Of a stretch of DNA of 64,000 nt, positions 34,144 to 42,507 are shown one piece after another (the first letter of the stretch is position 1; each line of letters begins with the position of its first letter). The notes under the pieces were generated by a model, which was not told the origin of the DNA, made no database searches, and saw only the letters and a program-made list of their open reading frames with translations. Source of the DNA: Pedococcus sp. 5OH_020 (GTDB lineage Bacteria > Actinomycetota > Actinomycetes > Actinomycetales > Dermatophilaceae); NCBI RefSeq assembly GCF_027812955.1, contig NZ_JAPYZV010000006.1, positions 62,001 through 126,000 on the forward strand, in the 5' to 3' direction. The translations under genes were made by a program, and so were the position numbers.

Positions 34144-35239
34144 GGCGATCCTCACCGCGAAGGACCTGGTCAAGCACTACCCGATCAAGGGCGGCGTCCT
34201 GCGTCGCACCGTGGGCCACGTCAAGGCCGTCGATGGCGTCAGCTTCGAGCTGCTCAAGGGTGAGACGCTCGGCATCGTGGGGGAGTCAGGCTGTGGCAAG
34301 TCCACCCTGGGCCGGCTGCTGATGCGGCTGGAGGAGCCCACGTCGGGCTCCGTCGTCTTCGACGGGGTGGACATGTACGCCCAGCGGGGCCGCGCGATGC
34401 GCAAGCTGCGTCGTGACATCCAGATCGTCTTCCAGGACCCGTACACGTCCCTGAACCCACGCAAGACGGTGGGCGACATCGTCGGCGAGCCCTTCGACAT
34501 CCACCCCGACGTGGTGCCGAGGAAGGGCCGCCGCAAGGCGGTGCAGGACCTGCTGGACCTGGTCGGGCTGAACCCCGAGCACATCAACCGGTACCCGCAC
34601 CAGTTCTCCGGTGGCCAGCGGCAGCGCATCGGCATCGCCCGGGGGATCGCGCTGAACCCCAAGGTGCTGATCTGCGACGAGCCGGTGTCCGCCCTGGACG
34701 TCTCGGTACAGGCGCAGGTCGTGAACCTCATGGAGAAGCTGCAGGACGAGCTCGGCCTGTCGTACGTCTTCATCGCTCACGACCTGTCGGTGGTGCGGCA
34801 CATCTCCGACCGCGTCGGCGTGATGTACCTCGGCAAGATGGCGGAGCTGGGGGAGGAGGACGACATCTATGGCCGTCCGACGCACCCCTACACCCAGGCG
34901 CTGTTGTCGGCCGTCCCCGTGCCTGACCCGACCCTGCGGGACAAGCGCGAGCAGATCGTCCTCAAGGGCGACGTGCCGTCCCCCGCCAACCCGCCGTCAG
35001 GCTGCCGGTTCCACACCCGCTGCTTCAAGGCGCAGGAGAAGTGCTCCGTGGAGATCCCCCTGCTGGAGATCCGGCCGGACGGTGCGGGCGGACACCTGTC
35101 GGCCTGCCACTTCGCAGCTCCACGCGAGATCATCGAGACAGTGGACCTCACGGACACGCCCCAGGCGACCACGTTCGACAGCGGGCTCCGCGACGACTCC
35201 TCGCTCGAGCCGGTGGGCGACGGGACCCAGGACTCCTGA
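34136..35239 (+). CDS. Oligopeptide ABC transporter ATPase (DppF/OppF type)
   Basis: This 367-residue ATPase forms the second half of the nucleotide-binding pair. It has Walker [10 protein letters not shown]-loop [13 protein letters not shown], signature SGGQRQR, Walker B VLICDEP, H-loop IAHD, and the Cys-rich tail [14 protein letters not shown]. The ATG overlaps the previous stop by 8 nt. It is the last gene of the operon, ending 23 nt before a perfect 19-bp terminator stem. Confidence 0.94.
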   Translation: MAEAILTAKDLVKHYPIKGGVLRRTVGHVKAVDGVSFELLKGETLGIVGESGCGKSTLGRLLMRLEEPTSGSVVFDGVDMYAQRGRAMRKLRRDIQIVFQDPYTSLNPRKTVGDIVGEPFDIHPDVVPRKGRRKAVQDLLDLVGLNPEHINRYPHQFSGGQRQRIGIARGIALNPKVLICDEPVSALDVSVQAQVVNLMEKLQDELGLSYVFIAHDLSVVRHISDRVGVMYLGKMAELGEEDDIYGRPTHPYTQALLSAVPVPDPTLRDKREQIVLKGDVPSPANPPSGCRFHTRCFKAQEKCSVEIPLLEIRPDGAGGHLSACHFAAPREIIETVDLTDTPQATTFDSGLRDDSSLEPVGDGTQDS

Positions 35240-35262
35240 GCCAGCCTCGCTCCGGCCACTCT

Positions 35263-35304
35263 GACGACGGCGCCGTTCCCCGGTCGGGGAACGGCGCCGT
35301 CGTC
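35263..35304. terminator. Bidirectional terminator, 19-bp perfect stem
   Basis: Positions 35263-35281 and 35286-35304 are perfectly complementary (GACGACGGCGCC...) around a GGTC loop. It sits between the end of the oligopeptide operon and the end of the convergent sigma-partner gene, so it can serve both. Confidence 0.85.
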
Positions 35305-35309
35305 GGTCC

Positions 35310-35918
35310 TCAGCGCCCCGGGAGGCGCCGGTTGAGCGAGAACACCCGGCCCAGCAGCGGCATGAGCACGATGTTCAACCCATGCAGGACGCCGATGATC
35401 AGCAGGATGCCGCCAAGGCGGCCCAGCTCGAAGGTGACCTGTCCCGCGCTGACCTCCTGCGTGAGGCCGTTCTCCCAGCTGTCCTTGGGCGCCACGTGGA
35501 GGGTGAAGAGGATGTACGCCGCGAAGATCAGGTAGTAGACGATGTCGGTCAGGACGATGTAGCTCTTCCCCGTGAGCGGGTTGTCGTGGAACACATCGGC
35601 GGCATACGCCCGTCCGAACCGCTTGATGAACGGGCCGAGCCAGAGCGCGAGCCCGACCAGCGCGAGGTTGGTCGCGACCTCGAGAATCCACCAGGGCATG
35701 TGTAGTCCTCTCTCGTCCCTCGGTGTCAGGGCTAGAACGGCTGCTGCGGCGACGGCGAGCCCGACGGCCCACGACACCGCGGTCCGGACGGCGCGGTGCC
35801 GCCGCGCCCGGTCCTGGTCGATCCCGACGACGACCCGGGCGAAGAGGTCGGGCGAAGGCTCGCGGGCCGCGCCCTCGGCGCTGAGCGCGTCACGCAGGCG
35901 ATCCTCCAGGGCGCTCAC
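35310..35918 (-). CDS. Sigma-factor partner protein, two-part membrane protein with an internal start
   Basis: This 202-residue protein is encoded directly after an ECF sigma factor, sharing ATGA with it. Residues 1-40 (MSALEDRLRDALSAEGAARE...) resemble the short cytosolic part of proteins that often follow SigE-type sigma genes; a membrane helix follows at ~46-66. From residue 74 on (MPWWILEVATNLALVGLALW) comes a different three-helix membrane protein with FKRFGRAYAADVF-like and GKSYIVLTDIVYYLIFAAYI segments. Met74 (ATG at 35699) has its own AGAGGA ribosome site, so a shorter protein of 129 residues may also be made. An anti-sigma role is suggested by position only. Confidence 0.7.
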   Translation of the reverse strand: MSALEDRLRDALSAEGAAREPSPDLFARVVVGIDQDRARRHRAVRTAVSWAVGLAVAAAAVLALTPRDERGLHMPWWILEVATNLALVGLALWLGPFIKRFGRAYAADVFHDNPLTGKSYIVLTDIVYYLIFAAYILFTLHVAPKDSWENGLTQEVSAGQVTFELGRLGGILLIIGVLHGLNIVLMPLLGRVFSLNRRLPGR

Positions 35919-36466
35919 TGCTTCACCTCCAAGCCGGCCGCGAGCGACCTGAGCCCGCGTTGCAGGTGGGTCTTGACCGAGTTCGCGGAGACTCCCAGGG
36001 TCTGGGCGATCTCCTCGACGGGCAGGTCCAGGTAGTACCGGAGCACGACGCAGTCGCGTTGACGGCGCGGCAGCAGGCGCAGTGCGGCCACCACCTCCTG
36101 GCGCGACTCCCGCGCCGCGGCGGTGTGCTCTGCGGACGGCTCGTCGAGGACAGCGGGTGGGCGGTGCCTGAGCGACACCAGCCCCCGCCTGTTGTGGTCA
36201 CGAGCCAGGTTGATGACGATCGACCGCAGGTACGCCGCGGCGCGGTCACGTTCGCGGATCCGATGGCTGCTCCGGGCGAGCCTGATGAAGGCCTCCTGCA
36301 CGAGGTCCTCAGCTGCCGTGCGGTCCTCGACGAAGAACCGCGCGAGCGAGACGAGGCGGCGCGCCTCCGTGGCGAACAGGTCGGCCACCACCGCGTCGAC
36401 GTCGCTCGGCGACGCCGATCTCTCAGCCTCCTCGGCCCGGCTGGGGAGTATGCCCACGGACTCCAT
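35915..36466 (-). CDS. ECF sigma factor (SigE-like family)
   Basis: This 183-residue RNA polymerase sigma factor has region 2 with FFVEDRTAAEDLVQEAFIRLARS and YLRSIVINLARDHNRR. Region 4 has LPRRQRDCVVLRYYLDLPVEEIAQTLGVSANSVKTHLQRGLRSL. The ATG at 36466 is preferred; a GTG directly before it adds one codon. It is divergent from the SOD-like gene and translationally coupled to the membrane protein downstream, a usual arrangement for a sigma factor with its regulator. Confidence 0.9.
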   Translation of the reverse strand: MESVGILPSRAEEAERSASPSDVDAVVADLFATEARRLVSLARFFVEDRTAAEDLVQEAFIRLARSSHRIRERDRAAAYLRSIVINLARDHNRRGLVSLRHRPPAVLDEPSAEHTAAARESRQEVVAALRLLPRRQRDCVVLRYYLDLPVEEIAQTLGVSANSVKTHLQRGLRSLAAGLEVKQ

Positions 36467-36607
36467 CACCTCGACAGACGAGTAGCCGAACCCGTTGGGT
36501 GACAGCGGAAGTCGAGATTTATCCGCCGGATCTGCCTGTCACCCGCCGTGCGGGAGTGGCGCGTCGGTAGGGGTGTCAGCACAGTTCCGCATACGCAAGG
36601 AGACATC

Positions 36608-37147
36608 ATGAACAGGTCCGGAGCATCACTCGTTTGGCGGAGGACCGGCCTTGCACTGGCCTGCACCGCCGCCGTGGCCGCTGCTGCCGCGGTCACTCCG
36701 GCGGTCGCCGGCGTCGCGAACCTCTTCCGTGGCGACCTGGCGGACCTCGCGCCCGCTGCCGCGGGACCGTTCGACCACGCGAGCGCGCAGCTGGTCCTGG
36801 TGGGCCACGGCAGTGCGTCCACGGTCGTCCTCCTCGTCAAGGGAGTCGACACGGCTGTCGCGACCCGGACGTTCGGTGCGCACCTGCACTCGGGGCCCTG
36901 TGTCGCCGGCAACGGGCCCGCAGCAGGTCCGCACTACAACCACAGCGGCGTGGTCCCCCCGGTCGTCAGCGACGCCACGGAGATCTGGCTGGACTTCACG
37001 GTCGACGACGACGGGAACGCTCAGTCGGTCTCCCACGTCGACTGGGTTCCCACGGCCGGCCAGCGCTCGGTCGTGATCCACCAGGACCGGACCGCCGCGA
37101 ACGGTACCGCCGGTCCGAGGCTCGCCTGCCTGCCGGTCGAGTGGTGA
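36608..37147 (+). CDS. Exported Cu/Zn-superoxide-dismutase-like protein
   Basis: This 179-residue protein has a signal peptide (GLALACTAAVAAAAAVTPAVA). The mature domain carries GAHLHSGPCVAGNG, matching the GxHxHxxGxC segment of Cu/Zn SOD, plus a distant His in AAGPHYNHSG and VIHQDRTAANGTAGPRLACLP at the C-terminus. A second Cys needed for the SOD disulfide is present in that tail. Some copper ligands are not obvious, so superoxide dismutation is plausible, not certain. AAGGAGA lies just before the ATG. It is divergent from the ECF sigma gene and may be its target. Confidence 0.72.
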   Translation: MNRSGASLVWRRTGLALACTAAVAAAAAVTPAVAGVANLFRGDLADLAPAAAGPFDHASAQLVLVGHGSASTVVLLVKGVDTAVATRTFGAHLHSGPCVAGNGPAAGPHYNHSGVVPPVVSDATEIWLDFTVDDDGNAQSVSHVDWVPTAGQRSVVIHQDRTAANGTAGPRLACLPVEW

Positions 37148-37746
37148 CCATGGACCCCAGCAGGCACGGCTTCCTTCACGCCGCCCTCGCCGGCCTCGGA
37201 CTGGGGGCGGCGTGGGGAGCCCTGGCCCGGATCTGGATGCGGCTCGTGTCCACCGACCCGCAGTTCTCGTGGCCCGGAACGCTCCTGATCGTGCTGCTCG
37301 GCGCCGTCTTCGGGCTGCTCGTCGGGATCGCCTGGCGGGCCCGGACCTCGACCGGCTGGCGCAGGTGGCTACGACTGCTCGCGGTGCCCGGGCTGGTGCT
37401 CTTCGCCGGTCAGGGGCTGCCGCTGGCGCCGGGGTTCCTGGTGGCGGGTCCGCTGGTCCGCCGTCGTGGCCTCCTGCCGCGGGGCGTGGCCGCTGCCGCA
37501 CTGGTCGGACCCGCCCTGACCTTCTGGTGGTTCGAGAGGTTCGACGACGAGACGATGACCGCCGCGCCGGCGCGGGTGCAGCTGAGCTTCCTGCTCGGGA
37601 TGCCCGTGCTGGCAACGGCTCTCGCCTGGGCGGGCCATCTGGTGATGGGTCCGCTGCCTGCGTCGCCTCAGTCGGACTCCCCGGACCGCGCCCTGAGCAG
37701 CCGCCGCAGCGACTCCAGCCTCGAGGCGCCGGCCGGACCGGCCTGA
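37144..37746 (+). CDS. Integral membrane protein of unknown function
   Basis: This 200-residue protein has about five hydrophobic helices (LHAALAGLGLGAAWGALARIW, LLIVLLGAVFGLLVGIAW, LRLLAVPGLVLFAGQGL and others) and a Ser-rich hydrophilic C-terminus. The GTG at 37144 overlaps the TGA of the SOD-like gene (GTGA); an ATG follows at 37150. The 3' end overlaps the 3' end of rsgA by 79 nt on the other strand. No family is recognised; coupling to the SOD-like gene suggests a linked role. Confidence 0.7.
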   Translation: MTMDPSRHGFLHAALAGLGLGAAWGALARIWMRLVSTDPQFSWPGTLLIVLLGAVFGLLVGIAWRARTSTGWRRWLRLLAVPGLVLFAGQGLPLAPGFLVAGPLVRRRGLLPRGVAAAALVGPALTFWWFERFDDETMTAAPARVQLSFLLGMPVLATALAWAGHLVMGPLPASPQSDSPDRALSSRRSDSSLEAPAGPA

Positions 37747-38705
37747 CCCGACGTCACCCAGTCGTCGAGGGCGCACTCCGGCTCGTCGTGGCTGCACCCT
37801 CGCGGGCAGAGCGCCGTGCCGGGCTCGAGGTCGGGGAAGTGGTCGATGATCCGTCGGGGGTCCACGTGGGCAAGACCGAACGACCGCACGCCCGGTGTGT
37901 CGATGACCCAGCCCTTCTCGCCGGGCAGGCGCAGCGCCACTGCCGAGCTGGACGTGTGTCGGCCACGTCCGGTGATGTCGTTGACCACGCCCGTGGCGCG
38001 TCGAGCACCGGGCACCAGTCCGTTGACGAGGGTGGACTTGCCGACCCCGGAGTGCCCGACGAAGACGCTGACCCGACCTTCGAGGGCCTGCTGGAGGGCG
38101 TTCAGCCCTTGGAACCTCGAGGCGCCGGTCGCCGTGACGATGTGGCGCACGTCCAGCGGCGCGTAGTGCTCGAGGAACGCGGCCGGGTCCGTGAGGTCCG
38201 CCTTGGTGAGGACGAGGAGGGGCTCAAGCCCCGCGTCGTACGCCGCCACGAGGCACCGGTCGATCAGCCGGGGCCGCGGCTCGGGGTTGGCGAGCGCCGA
38301 GACGATGACGAGCTGGTCGGCGTTGGCGACGATGACCCGCTCGACCGGGTCCGTGTCGTCCGCGGTCCTGCGCAGCACGGATCGGCGCGGCGTCAGCCGT
38401 ACGATCCGGGCGAGGGCGTCCGGACCCCCCGAGAGGTCGCCGACAAGGTCGACGTGGTCCCCGACGACGATGCCCTTGCGCCCCAGCTCCCTGGCCTTCA
38501 TGGCCGTGACCACTCGCTCGGGCAGGCGCCTGCCGCCGACGCCCGCCGCGACGAGGATCGTGTACCTGCCACGGTCGACGGCCGTCACGAACCCGGGAAG
38601 CGCTTCCTCGTGCGCGGGGCGGTCCTTGGACCGAGGTCGCGACCCCCGCCGGCTGGGCCGGATCCGGACGTCACTCTCGTCGTAGTCGGACGTGCGCCGG
38701 CTCAT
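37668..38705 (-). CDS. rsgA: Ribosome small-subunit-dependent GTPase RsgA
   Basis: This 345-residue GTPase assists late 30S subunit assembly. It is circularly permuted: NKxD-like LTKADL precedes Walker A GHSGVGKSTLVN, followed by DTPGVRSFGL. The C-terminal zinc motif is CPRGCSHDEPEC, with the expected Cys/His pattern. An N-terminal OB-fold contains GKIVVGDHVDL-like VVGDHVDLVGD. The ATG shares one base with the aroA stop (TGATG), so the two are coupled. Confidence 0.93.
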   Translation of the reverse strand: MSRRTSDYDESDVRIRPSRRGSRPRSKDRPAHEEALPGFVTAVDRGRYTILVAAGVGGRRLPERVVTAMKARELGRKGIVVGDHVDLVGDLSGGPDALARIVRLTPRRSVLRRTADDTDPVERVIVANADQLVIVSALANPEPRPRLIDRCLVAAYDAGLEPLLVLTKADLTDPAAFLEHYAPLDVRHIVTATGASRFQGLNALQQALEGRVSVFVGHSGVGKSTLVNGLVPGARRATGVVNDITGRGRHTSSSAVALRLPGEKGWVIDTPGVRSFGLAHVDPRRIIDHFPDLEPGTALCPRGCSHDEPECALDDWVTSGQAGPAGASRLESLRRLLRARSGESD

Positions 38706-40045
38706 CAGCCTGCTACGCCGACCTGAGGCTCGACGAGGTGCTCCCACAACGTGGTGAACTCCGGCAGCGTCTTGGCAACCGTCCCAGCATCCTGCACCAC
38801 CACGCCCGGCACGCGAAGCCCGAGGAGCGCTCCGGCCATCACCATCCGGTGGTCGGCGTAGGTGTGGAACAGTGCGCCGAGCAGCGGGCGCGGCACGATC
38901 CGAAGGCCGTCCTCGGTCTGCTTGACGTCGGCACCCAGGGCGGACAGCTCGGTGGCGAGGGCGGCCAGCCGGTCGGTCTCGTGCCCCCGGATATGGGCTA
39001 CGCCACGGATGACGGACGGGGAGTCCGCGAAGGCCGCCAGAGCGGCGACGACGGGTGTGAGCTCGGCCGCGTCATGCAGGTCGAGGTCGAGGCCGGAGAT
39101 CTCTCCCGTGCCGGACACGGTCAGACCGTCGCGCGTCACGCGCACGTCAGCGCCCATCGTGTCCAGGATGTCTCGGATGGCATCCCCCGCCTGCGTCGTG
39201 TGATGGGGCCAGCCCGGAACGGTCACCCGCCCTCCGGCGACCACGGCGGCGGCCAGGAACGGAGCTGCGTTCGAGAGGTCCGGCTCCACCTGGACGTCCA
39301 GACCGTTGATCTCCGAGGGCTCCACCCGCCAGGTGTTCGCCTCGCTGTCGTCGACGAGCGCGCCTGCGTCCCGCAGCGTCTCCACGGTCATCTCGAGGTG
39401 CGGCTCCGAGGGCACGGGCTCGCCCACGTGACGCACGGTGACTCCCTGCTCGTAGCGCGGGCCGGCAAGCAGTAAGGCCGAGATGAACTGCGAGGACGCG
39501 GAGGCATCGAGGACCACCGAGCCACCTGGGAGCTTTCCGTGGCCGCGAACGGTGAAGGGCAGGACCCCACGACCACCGTCGTCGAGGTCGCCGCCGAGCC
39601 GCCGCAGGGCGTCCAGCACCGGGCCCATGGGCCGGACCCGGGCCCCCGGGTCGCCGTCGAAGGTCACCGGGCCCTGGGCCAGTGCCGCGACGGGCGGGAG
39701 GAACCGCATGACGGTGCCGGCCAGGCCGCAGTCGACATGCCCGCCGCCCTGCAGAGCTGCAGGCGTCACGAGCCAGTCCGTCGTCTGCGAGGGCTGGGAC
39801 GGAGGCGAGGCGACATCCTCGACGCCTGCCCCCAGCTGCCGCAGACCCTGGGCCATGAGCAGAGTGTCTCGCGAGCGCAGCGGACCCCTCAGGAGGGACG
39901 GCGCGTTCGCGAGAGCGGCCAGGACGAGGAACCGGTTCGTCAGCGACTTGCTTCCCGGCAGGACGACGTCTGCGTCGAGCGCGGCGGCCGCGGTCGGCGC
40001 GGACCAGTCGCCGGTCACCGGTGGAGCGGGGTCAGGTGAGGGCAT
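38705..40045 (-). CDS. aroA: 5-enolpyruvylshikimate-3-phosphate synthase (3-phosphoshikimate 1-carboxyvinyltransferase)
   Basis: This 446-residue enzyme joins phosphoenolpyruvate to shikimate-3-phosphate in the shikimate pathway. Signatures are LPGSKSLTNRFLVLAALA at the N-terminus, CGLAGTVMRFLPPVAAL, DASASSQFISALLLAG, EVEPDLSNAA-like QVEPDLSNAAPFLAAA, and HTYADHRMVMAGALLGL at the C-terminus. The ATG at 40045 gives the usual length and overlaps the DoxX stop by 14 nt. Confidence 0.95.
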   Translation of the reverse strand: MPSPDPAPPVTGDWSAPTAAAALDADVVLPGSKSLTNRFLVLAALANAPSLLRGPLRSRDTLLMAQGLRQLGAGVEDVASPPSQPSQTTDWLVTPAALQGGGHVDCGLAGTVMRFLPPVAALAQGPVTFDGDPGARVRPMGPVLDALRRLGGDLDDGGRGVLPFTVRGHGKLPGGSVVLDASASSQFISALLLAGPRYEQGVTVRHVGEPVPSEPHLEMTVETLRDAGALVDDSEANTWRVEPSEINGLDVQVEPDLSNAAPFLAAAVVAGGRVTVPGWPHHTTQAGDAIRDILDTMGADVRVTRDGLTVSGTGEISGLDLDLHDAAELTPVVAALAAFADSPSVIRGVAHIRGHETDRLAALATELSALGADVKQTEDGLRIVPRPLLGALFHTYADHRMVMAGALLGLRVPGVVVQDAGTVAKTLPEFTTLWEHLVEPQVGVAG

Positions 40046-40571
40046 CGTGTGCCTGGGTCGCGGCGAGCTTGGCCTCACGCCTGGCGGACCGCGCGGCATA
40101 CCTCGCTTCGCGCCTGGCGCGCTGAGCAGCCCGCTTTGCGGAGTCGCCCGCCATCCCGGCCCGGTACGCAAGCCCGGGCCTGCCCTCGGTGTCGACCGCG
40201 GCCAGGAGCAGCCCGCCGAGAAGCCCGACGTTCTTGAGGAAGCCGATCCGCTGGACGCGCTTCATCGTGGGGTCGGTCTCCGCCCAGAACGGGTGGCCGA
40301 CGTACGTGGTGGGGATGATCGACCCGGCGAGGGCCAGCGAGGCGAGCCGGGGCAGGTGTCCGGTGGCCAGGAGCGCTCCGCCGCCCACCATGGTCGCGCC
40401 GTTGGCCCGGACGAGGAGCTCCGGGTCGTCCGGGAGGCCCAGCGGCGCCACCTTGCGCGCGAGGGGCTCCACCTTGTCGGCCAGCGCGCCGGGGTGCCGT
40501 AGCTGCTCCAAGCCCTGGACGACGAAGATGGCGGCCAGCATGGGTCGGGCCACACGGCGGACGAGGGTCAT
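40032..40571 (-). CDS. DoxX family membrane protein
   Basis: This 179-residue protein has a DoxX domain with four helices, beginning RPMLAAIFVVQGLEQLRHPG, with LVRANGATMVGGGALLATGHLPRLA and IGFLKNVGLLGGLLLAAVD. The C-terminal ~40 residues are a basic, Ala/Arg-rich helix (RAAQRARREARYAARSARRE). DoxX proteins are linked to redox and thiol homeostasis in actinobacteria, which fits the nearby sigR. Its position before aroA matches the Streptomyces order. Confidence 0.87.
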   Translation of the reverse strand: MTLVRRVARPMLAAIFVVQGLEQLRHPGALADKVEPLARKVAPLGLPDDPELLVRANGATMVGGGALLATGHLPRLASLALAGSIIPTTYVGHPFWAETDPTMKRVQRIGFLKNVGLLGGLLLAAVDTEGRPGLAYRAGMAGDSAKRAAQRARREARYAARSARREAKLAATQAHDALT

Positions 40572-40675
40572 GGTCGCTCCTGGACGGCTCGGGTCGCGGA
40601 AAGGGTCGAAAGGGTCTCGGTCGCCTCCCTTCCTACCGTATTGGCCGGGTGGCGTCGCTGCGTACCCTGTCCACC

Positions 40676-41596
40676 ATGTGCGGCCGATACGCAGCCACTG
40701 CTCACCCGGACGAGCTCATCGAGGAGTTCGAGGTGGAGCTCGACCGGACCGGCGAGCCCTCGCGCAGCATCCTGAAGAGCCCTCAGTCCCCGCCGCCGGG
40801 AACGCCGGACTTCAACCTGGCCCCGAGCAAGCAGGCACCGGTGGTGCTGAGCCGCGCGCCCCGGCCGTCAGCCGGCGCCGCCGCGAACGACGCAGGAAGC
40901 ACTGGAGGCTCGGCGCCGGTGCGCCAGCTGAGGTTGCTGACCTGGGGGCTGGTTCCGAGCTGGGCCAAGGACGCCAAGATGGGGCTCCGGATGATCAACG
41001 CTCGAGCGGAGTCGGTCCTGGAGAAGGGCGCGTTCGCCAAGGCGGCCGCCTCACGCCGTTGCCTCGTGCCGGCCCAGGGCTGGTACGAGTGGCAGAAGTC
41101 GCCCGTCGCCACCGACCCGAAGGGCAACCCGCGCAAACAGCCGTTCTTCGCCCACCGGGCCGACGGGCGGACCCTGGCCTTCGCCGGGCTCTACGAGTTC
41201 TGGCGCGACCGGAAGATCGCCGACCCGGACGACCCCGAGGCGTGGCTGACCACCTTCACGATCATCACGACCCAGGCCGAGCCGGGGCTGGACCGGATCC
41301 ACGACCGGCAGCCGCTCGTCCTCGAGCCGGAGGACTGGGCCACCTGGCTGGACCCCACCATGGAGGACCCCGACGAGGTCGCTCGGCTCCTGGCCTTCTC
41401 GGCGCCTGGCCGGTTCGAGGCGTACCCGGTCGGGACAGCGGTTTCCTCCAACCGCAGCAACGGTCCTCAGCTGCTGGAGCCCGCAGGCGAGGACGACCTC
41501 GTGGGAGTGGTCGACCCGATGACCGGCGAGATCGTCGGCGCCCCGGACCAACTGGCGGCCCGACAGGAGACCCACAGTGGTCCCAACCCCGCGTGA
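40676..41596 (+). CDS. SOS response-associated peptidase (YedK/HMCES family)
   Basis: This 306-residue protein forms a thiazolidine crosslink with abasic sites in single-stranded DNA, shielding them from cleavage. Cys2 (MCGRYA) becomes the reactive N-terminal residue after Met removal. Other conserved parts are LLTWGLVPSWAKD, INARAES, RRCLVPAQGWYEW and a His in IHDRQPL. The ATG at 40676 is fixed by the need for Cys at position 2. It is divergent from DoxX. Confidence 0.94.
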   Translation: MCGRYAATAHPDELIEEFEVELDRTGEPSRSILKSPQSPPPGTPDFNLAPSKQAPVVLSRAPRPSAGAAANDAGSTGGSAPVRQLRLLTWGLVPSWAKDAKMGLRMINARAESVLEKGAFAKAAASRRCLVPAQGWYEWQKSPVATDPKGNPRKQPFFAHRADGRTLAFAGLYEFWRDRKIADPDDPEAWLTTFTIITTQAEPGLDRIHDRQPLVLEPEDWATWLDPTMEDPDEVARLLAFSAPGRFEAYPVGTAVSSNRSNGPQLLEPAGEDDLVGVVDPMTGEIVGAPDQLAARQETHSGPNPA

Positions 41597-42266
41597 GGCG
41601 GTCCCTCCCGACCGGGGTAGGAGGCCCACGCTGAAGCCGACCAGGGTCGTGGAGATCGCCACGCCTCACGGTCCGGGGCGCGCCACCGTCTACCGCCCTC
41701 GCGGGGCGCACGCGACCCTGGTACTGGGACACGGCGCTGGGGGACAGGGGTGGGCCGGCGACCTTGTCGCGGTGACCGAGGCGATGACCCGTGCCGGCTG
41801 GGCGGTCGCCCTCGTCGACCAGCCCTGGCGCCTCAAGGGGCTGAAGGTCGCTAGCCGCCCCCCGACGCTGGACGAGGCCTGGATACCGATCGTGCGCCGG
41901 CTCCGGACGGGTCGCGGTGGGCTGCCCGGGCCGCTGGTGGTGGGCGGGCGCAGTGCAGGCGCCCGAGTCGCCTGTCGCACCGCAGACGAGCTGGCGGCGG
42001 CCGCCGTGCTGTGCCTGGCCTTCCCGCTGCATCCGCCCGGCAGACCAGCGGTCTCCAGGGCCGACGAGCTTCTGCGACCAGTCGAGGCACGGATTCCTCT
42101 GCATGTCGTGCAGGGCGAGCGTGACCCGTTCGGCTCCCCCGCGCAGGTCCGCGAGCACCTGCCGAACCCGGCCATGGTGTCGGCCGTGCAGGGCGCCCAC
42201 AGCTTCGGGCCCGGCCCCCTCGACGTCGTCAGGGCCGCCAGCAGCTTCCTGTTGTCCCTGACCTAG
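41577..42266 (+). CDS. Alpha/beta hydrolase, dienelactone-hydrolase/Tex30-like
   Basis: This 229-residue protein is a small alpha/beta hydrolase. The oxyanion region is LVLGHGAGGQGWAGD, the nucleophile Ser lies in VVGGRSAGARVA, the acid is likely Asp in VVQGERDPFGSPAQ, and the His is in VQGAHSFG. The natural substrate is unknown. The GTG at 41577 overlaps the preceding gene by 20 nt, with CAGGAGA upstream. It ends 39 nt before the sigR promoter. Confidence 0.85.
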   Translation: MVPTPREAVPPDRGRRPTLKPTRVVEIATPHGPGRATVYRPRGAHATLVLGHGAGGQGWAGDLVAVTEAMTRAGWAVALVDQPWRLKGLKVASRPPTLDEAWIPIVRRLRTGRGGLPGPLVVGGRSAGARVACRTADELAAAAVLCLAFPLHPPGRPAVSRADELLRPVEARIPLHVVQGERDPFGSPAQVREHLPNPAMVSAVQGAHSFGPGPLDVVRAASSFLLSLT

Positions 42267-42305
42267 CCGCCCAGACCCTCACCTGTCGCTGGTCGCCGAG
42301 GGCGA

Positions 42306-42332
42306 GGGAATGAGGGCCACGGAAGTCCCGTT
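42306..42332 (+). promoter_or_regulatory. SigR autoregulatory promoter (p2-type)
   Basis: GGGAAT (42306-42311), exactly 18 nt, then GTT (42330-42332), a perfect match to the known SigR promoter consensus. The expected start point is next to the GTG at 42340, so the transcript would be nearly leaderless for the long SigR isoform. Confidence 0.85.
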
Positions 42333-42507
42333 GTGACTGGTGACCCCCTCGTCACTGTCCCAGGAGCAAGCCGTGCCCGTGCTGACCGACCCGCCGCCGG
42401 CGCGGACCATCGACCTGACGGGCCCGCCGGTCGGCGCACGCGCCCTCGGTCTCGCGGCAGGAAGCCAGAAGGCGGCCCCGCTACGCGCCGGGCTAGGCTG
42501 GCGGGTG

